Source of the DNA: CAUZEO01 sp963578625
GTDB taxonomy: Bacteria; Verrucomicrobiota; Kiritimatiellia; SLOV01
Reading direction: 5' to 3'
DNA: 13,565 nt
NCBI GenBank assembly: GCA_963578625.1
Contig: CAUZEO010000121.1
Location: 1-13,565 of the forward strand
Positions 12,287-13,565 of this stretch are shown one piece after another. The notes under the pieces are model-generated. The model was not told where the DNA came from, did not search any database, and was given only the letters and a program-made list of their open reading frames with translations. Both the position numbers and the translations under genes were made by a program. Every line of letters starts with the position of its first letter. Position 1 is the stretch's first letter.

Positions 12287-13565
12287 TTATTTCGCGGCTT
12301 TCAGCTCTATAATTCGGTCAGCTATTGCTCTTCGAATCGCGTGGAGATCGCCAGTGATATCTACCTGTTCCAGCCACCGTTCTGCCTCTTCGGCCAGTTT
12401 GTTTCCGGATTTTTGTGTCTCGTCGATGGTTGCGCGGAGCGTGGCTACATAGCGGGTGTCGTCCACCGCTTCACGGACGCCCTCCCATTGCAGAGTGTCC
12501 ACCACGCCGTCTACGGTCGGGTAGGCAAAAATGTGTGGGCGATAGATCGCGTTGTCGAAGTCGTCCCACGGCCGGCCCATGGATCCGCCCGGGCCGAATC
12601 CGTGCTGGTATGCATACGTCTGCGAACCATCCATTCCGGATTGCAGCAGCCAGTGACCGAAGAAGTATCGGTAGGTGTAGGGCTGTTCCAGTCCGCCCTG
12701 CGGAAGCGAATAGTTAAACATCTTGTGGCCGAGTGCATGGACTTTGGGCAGTTCCTCCGGCGACATGCCGTTCATGATCGGCAAGTCGAGGAGGTCACCC
12801 ACGAGGGCGAAGAATCCGGTATCACAGGCAACCGCGATCCTGGCCCCGAGGTTCCGAATGGCAGCCCATGCCCCGCGTTGAAGGACCAACTGCTCGCCTT
12901 GAGCTTCATCCGAGCCGAAAAAATAGACCTCCTCGTATCCTCGGTTCCGCGCCCACTCGAACATCTTGCGAAAGAAATCAAGTTCCATCGTAACATCGTC
13001 TTCGGTCGCCGGGACGTCGATGCCGTTTCCGTCGTAGAACAGCTTGTCGCGTGGCAGTCCGGTGCGGTCCCGAATGTCGAGATATCTCGCTAGCTCCTCT
13101 GTGTCCAAAGTTCCGTCCGGCTGCAGGTACACTCTCTGGTAGACATCAGGATACAGGATCCCGTGTTCCTTCATGTTTCGAAACTCGGTTTCCAATTGGT
13201 GTTCCGTCTTGAGTTCGGACGTGACGAACTCGGGTTGCCTGGTGGCGGACAGGACGCCGCGGTAATACAGGCCAAAGTGCAGAGAAGATTCTTTCAACTT
13301 GAATGGCAGGACTTCGAGGCGAACCGGAAGCCGGTGCTTCGCCACTCCCTCGAGCTCGATCAGGATGGAGCCATGATAGGTGCCCGGAAGCGCCGATTCC
13401 GGCACGTGCACGGTCAGCCAGAACTGCTTGGCGGTCTTCGCCGGGATCGGCACCGGCAGCAATGCCGCGGCATCGCGAGGGTGATCGATGTCGCGGACGT
13501 TGTTTGCCTGCGCCTCATAATCAACCTGCACCAGGGCGTCGTCGTTCAGGAGCAATTCTGGTGTG
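12287..13565 (-). CDS. DUF4091/GH123-like glycoside hydrolase, C-terminal part
   Basis: About 425 residues are visible; the frame remains open at the right edge. The block ALLPVPIPAKTAKQFWLTVH with ALPGTYHGSI is the typical beta-sandwich domain just before the catalytic part of DUF4091 proteins, which are related to GH123 beta-N-acetylgalactosaminidases that use substrate-assisted catalysis. FGLYYRGVLSA opens the barrel, and YEEVYFFGSDEAQGE contains the neighbouring Asp-Glu pair expected of the GH123-type active site. The C-terminal ...LQWEGVREAVDDTRYVATLR matches the characteristic DUF4091 end (WEALREGxDDYRY). DUF4091 proteins are mostly uncharacterised, so the substrate is inferred only from fold. 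The stop is TAA. GH38 follows after 162 bp, so the two probably act on the same glycan. Confidence 0.85.
   Translation of the reverse strand, partial: TPELLLNDDALVQVDYEAQANNVRDIDHPRDAAALLPVPIPAKTAKQFWLTVHVPESALPGTYHGSILIELEGVAKHRLPVRLEVLPFKLKESSLHFGLYYRGVLSATRQPEFVTSELKTEHQLETEFRNMKEHGILYPDVYQRVYLQPDGTLDTEELARYLDIRDRTGLPRDKLFYDGNGIDVPATEDDVTMELDFFRKMFEWARNRGYEEVYFFGSDEAQGEQLVLQRGAWAAIRNLGARIAVACDTGFFALVGDLLDLPIMNGMSPEELPKVHALGHKMFNYSLPQGGLEQPYTYRYFFGHWLLQSGMDGSQTYAYQHGFGPGGSMGRPWDDFDNAIYRPHIFAYPTVDGVVDTLQWEGVREAVDDTRYVATLRATIDETQKSGNKLAEEAERWLEQVDITGDLHAIRRAIADRIIELKAAK

Noticed and set aside
1..13565. CRISPR array, tRNA, rRNA or complete insertion sequence
   Set aside because: No regularly spaced repeats, cloverleaf-like tRNA sequences, rRNA motifs or transposase reading frames were seen.

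Overview
The window is a moderately GC-rich bacterial chromosome segment. All eight confidently recognised genes with a family or clear ribosome-binding evidence lie on the minus strand, so it is best read from right to left. The mix of gene families (a DUF4091/GH123-like protein, a GH38 mannosidase, an orphan TIM-barrel glycosidase, a GH4 enzyme, a PhyH dioxygenase, a creatininase-family hydrolase, a CgeB-type glycosyltransferase) and the scattered palindromic repeats between genes suggest an uncultured member of the PVC/Hydrogenedentota/Lentisphaerota type of glycan degrader. That placement is inference; no rRNA or marker gene is present.

Layout, right to left. (1) 13565-7019: three glycan-active genes in a row: a DUF4091/GH123-like protein cut by the window edge, a complete GH38 alpha-mannosidase, and a TIM-barrel glycosidase of unknown specificity only 12 nt downstream of GH38. 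A hairpin repeat sits just after the first gene. (2) 7018-6231: no intact gene is assured. On the minus strand there is a nearly full-length but broken AbiEii-like nucleotidyltransferase gene. (3) 6230-3500: CgeB-family glycosyltransferase, PhyH dioxygenase and a DUF3465 protein, separated by two copies of a REP/BIME-like palindromic repeat; one copy contains the stop codon of the CgeB gene. (4) 3499-1674: a short doubtful ORF and a complete GH4 NAD-dependent glycosidase. (5) 1673-301: mostly non-coding or decayed DNA, with a 34-residue lysine-rich microprotein gene, the remnant of an unrecognised gene, and a second copy of the hairpin repeat inside a larger palindrome. (6) 300-1: the N-terminal 100 residues of a creatininase-family protein.

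Functionally, the right half looks like part of a saccharide-degradation locus: GH38 for alpha-mannosides, a GH123-like hexosaminidase-type fold and an orphan barrel enzyme, with GH4 further along able to act on glycosides by a redox mechanism. The left and middle genes look like independent transcription units with spacers populated by repeats. The points most worth following are the two palindromic repeat families, the broken nucleotidyltransferase, the unusual GH4 signature and the orphan glycosidase.
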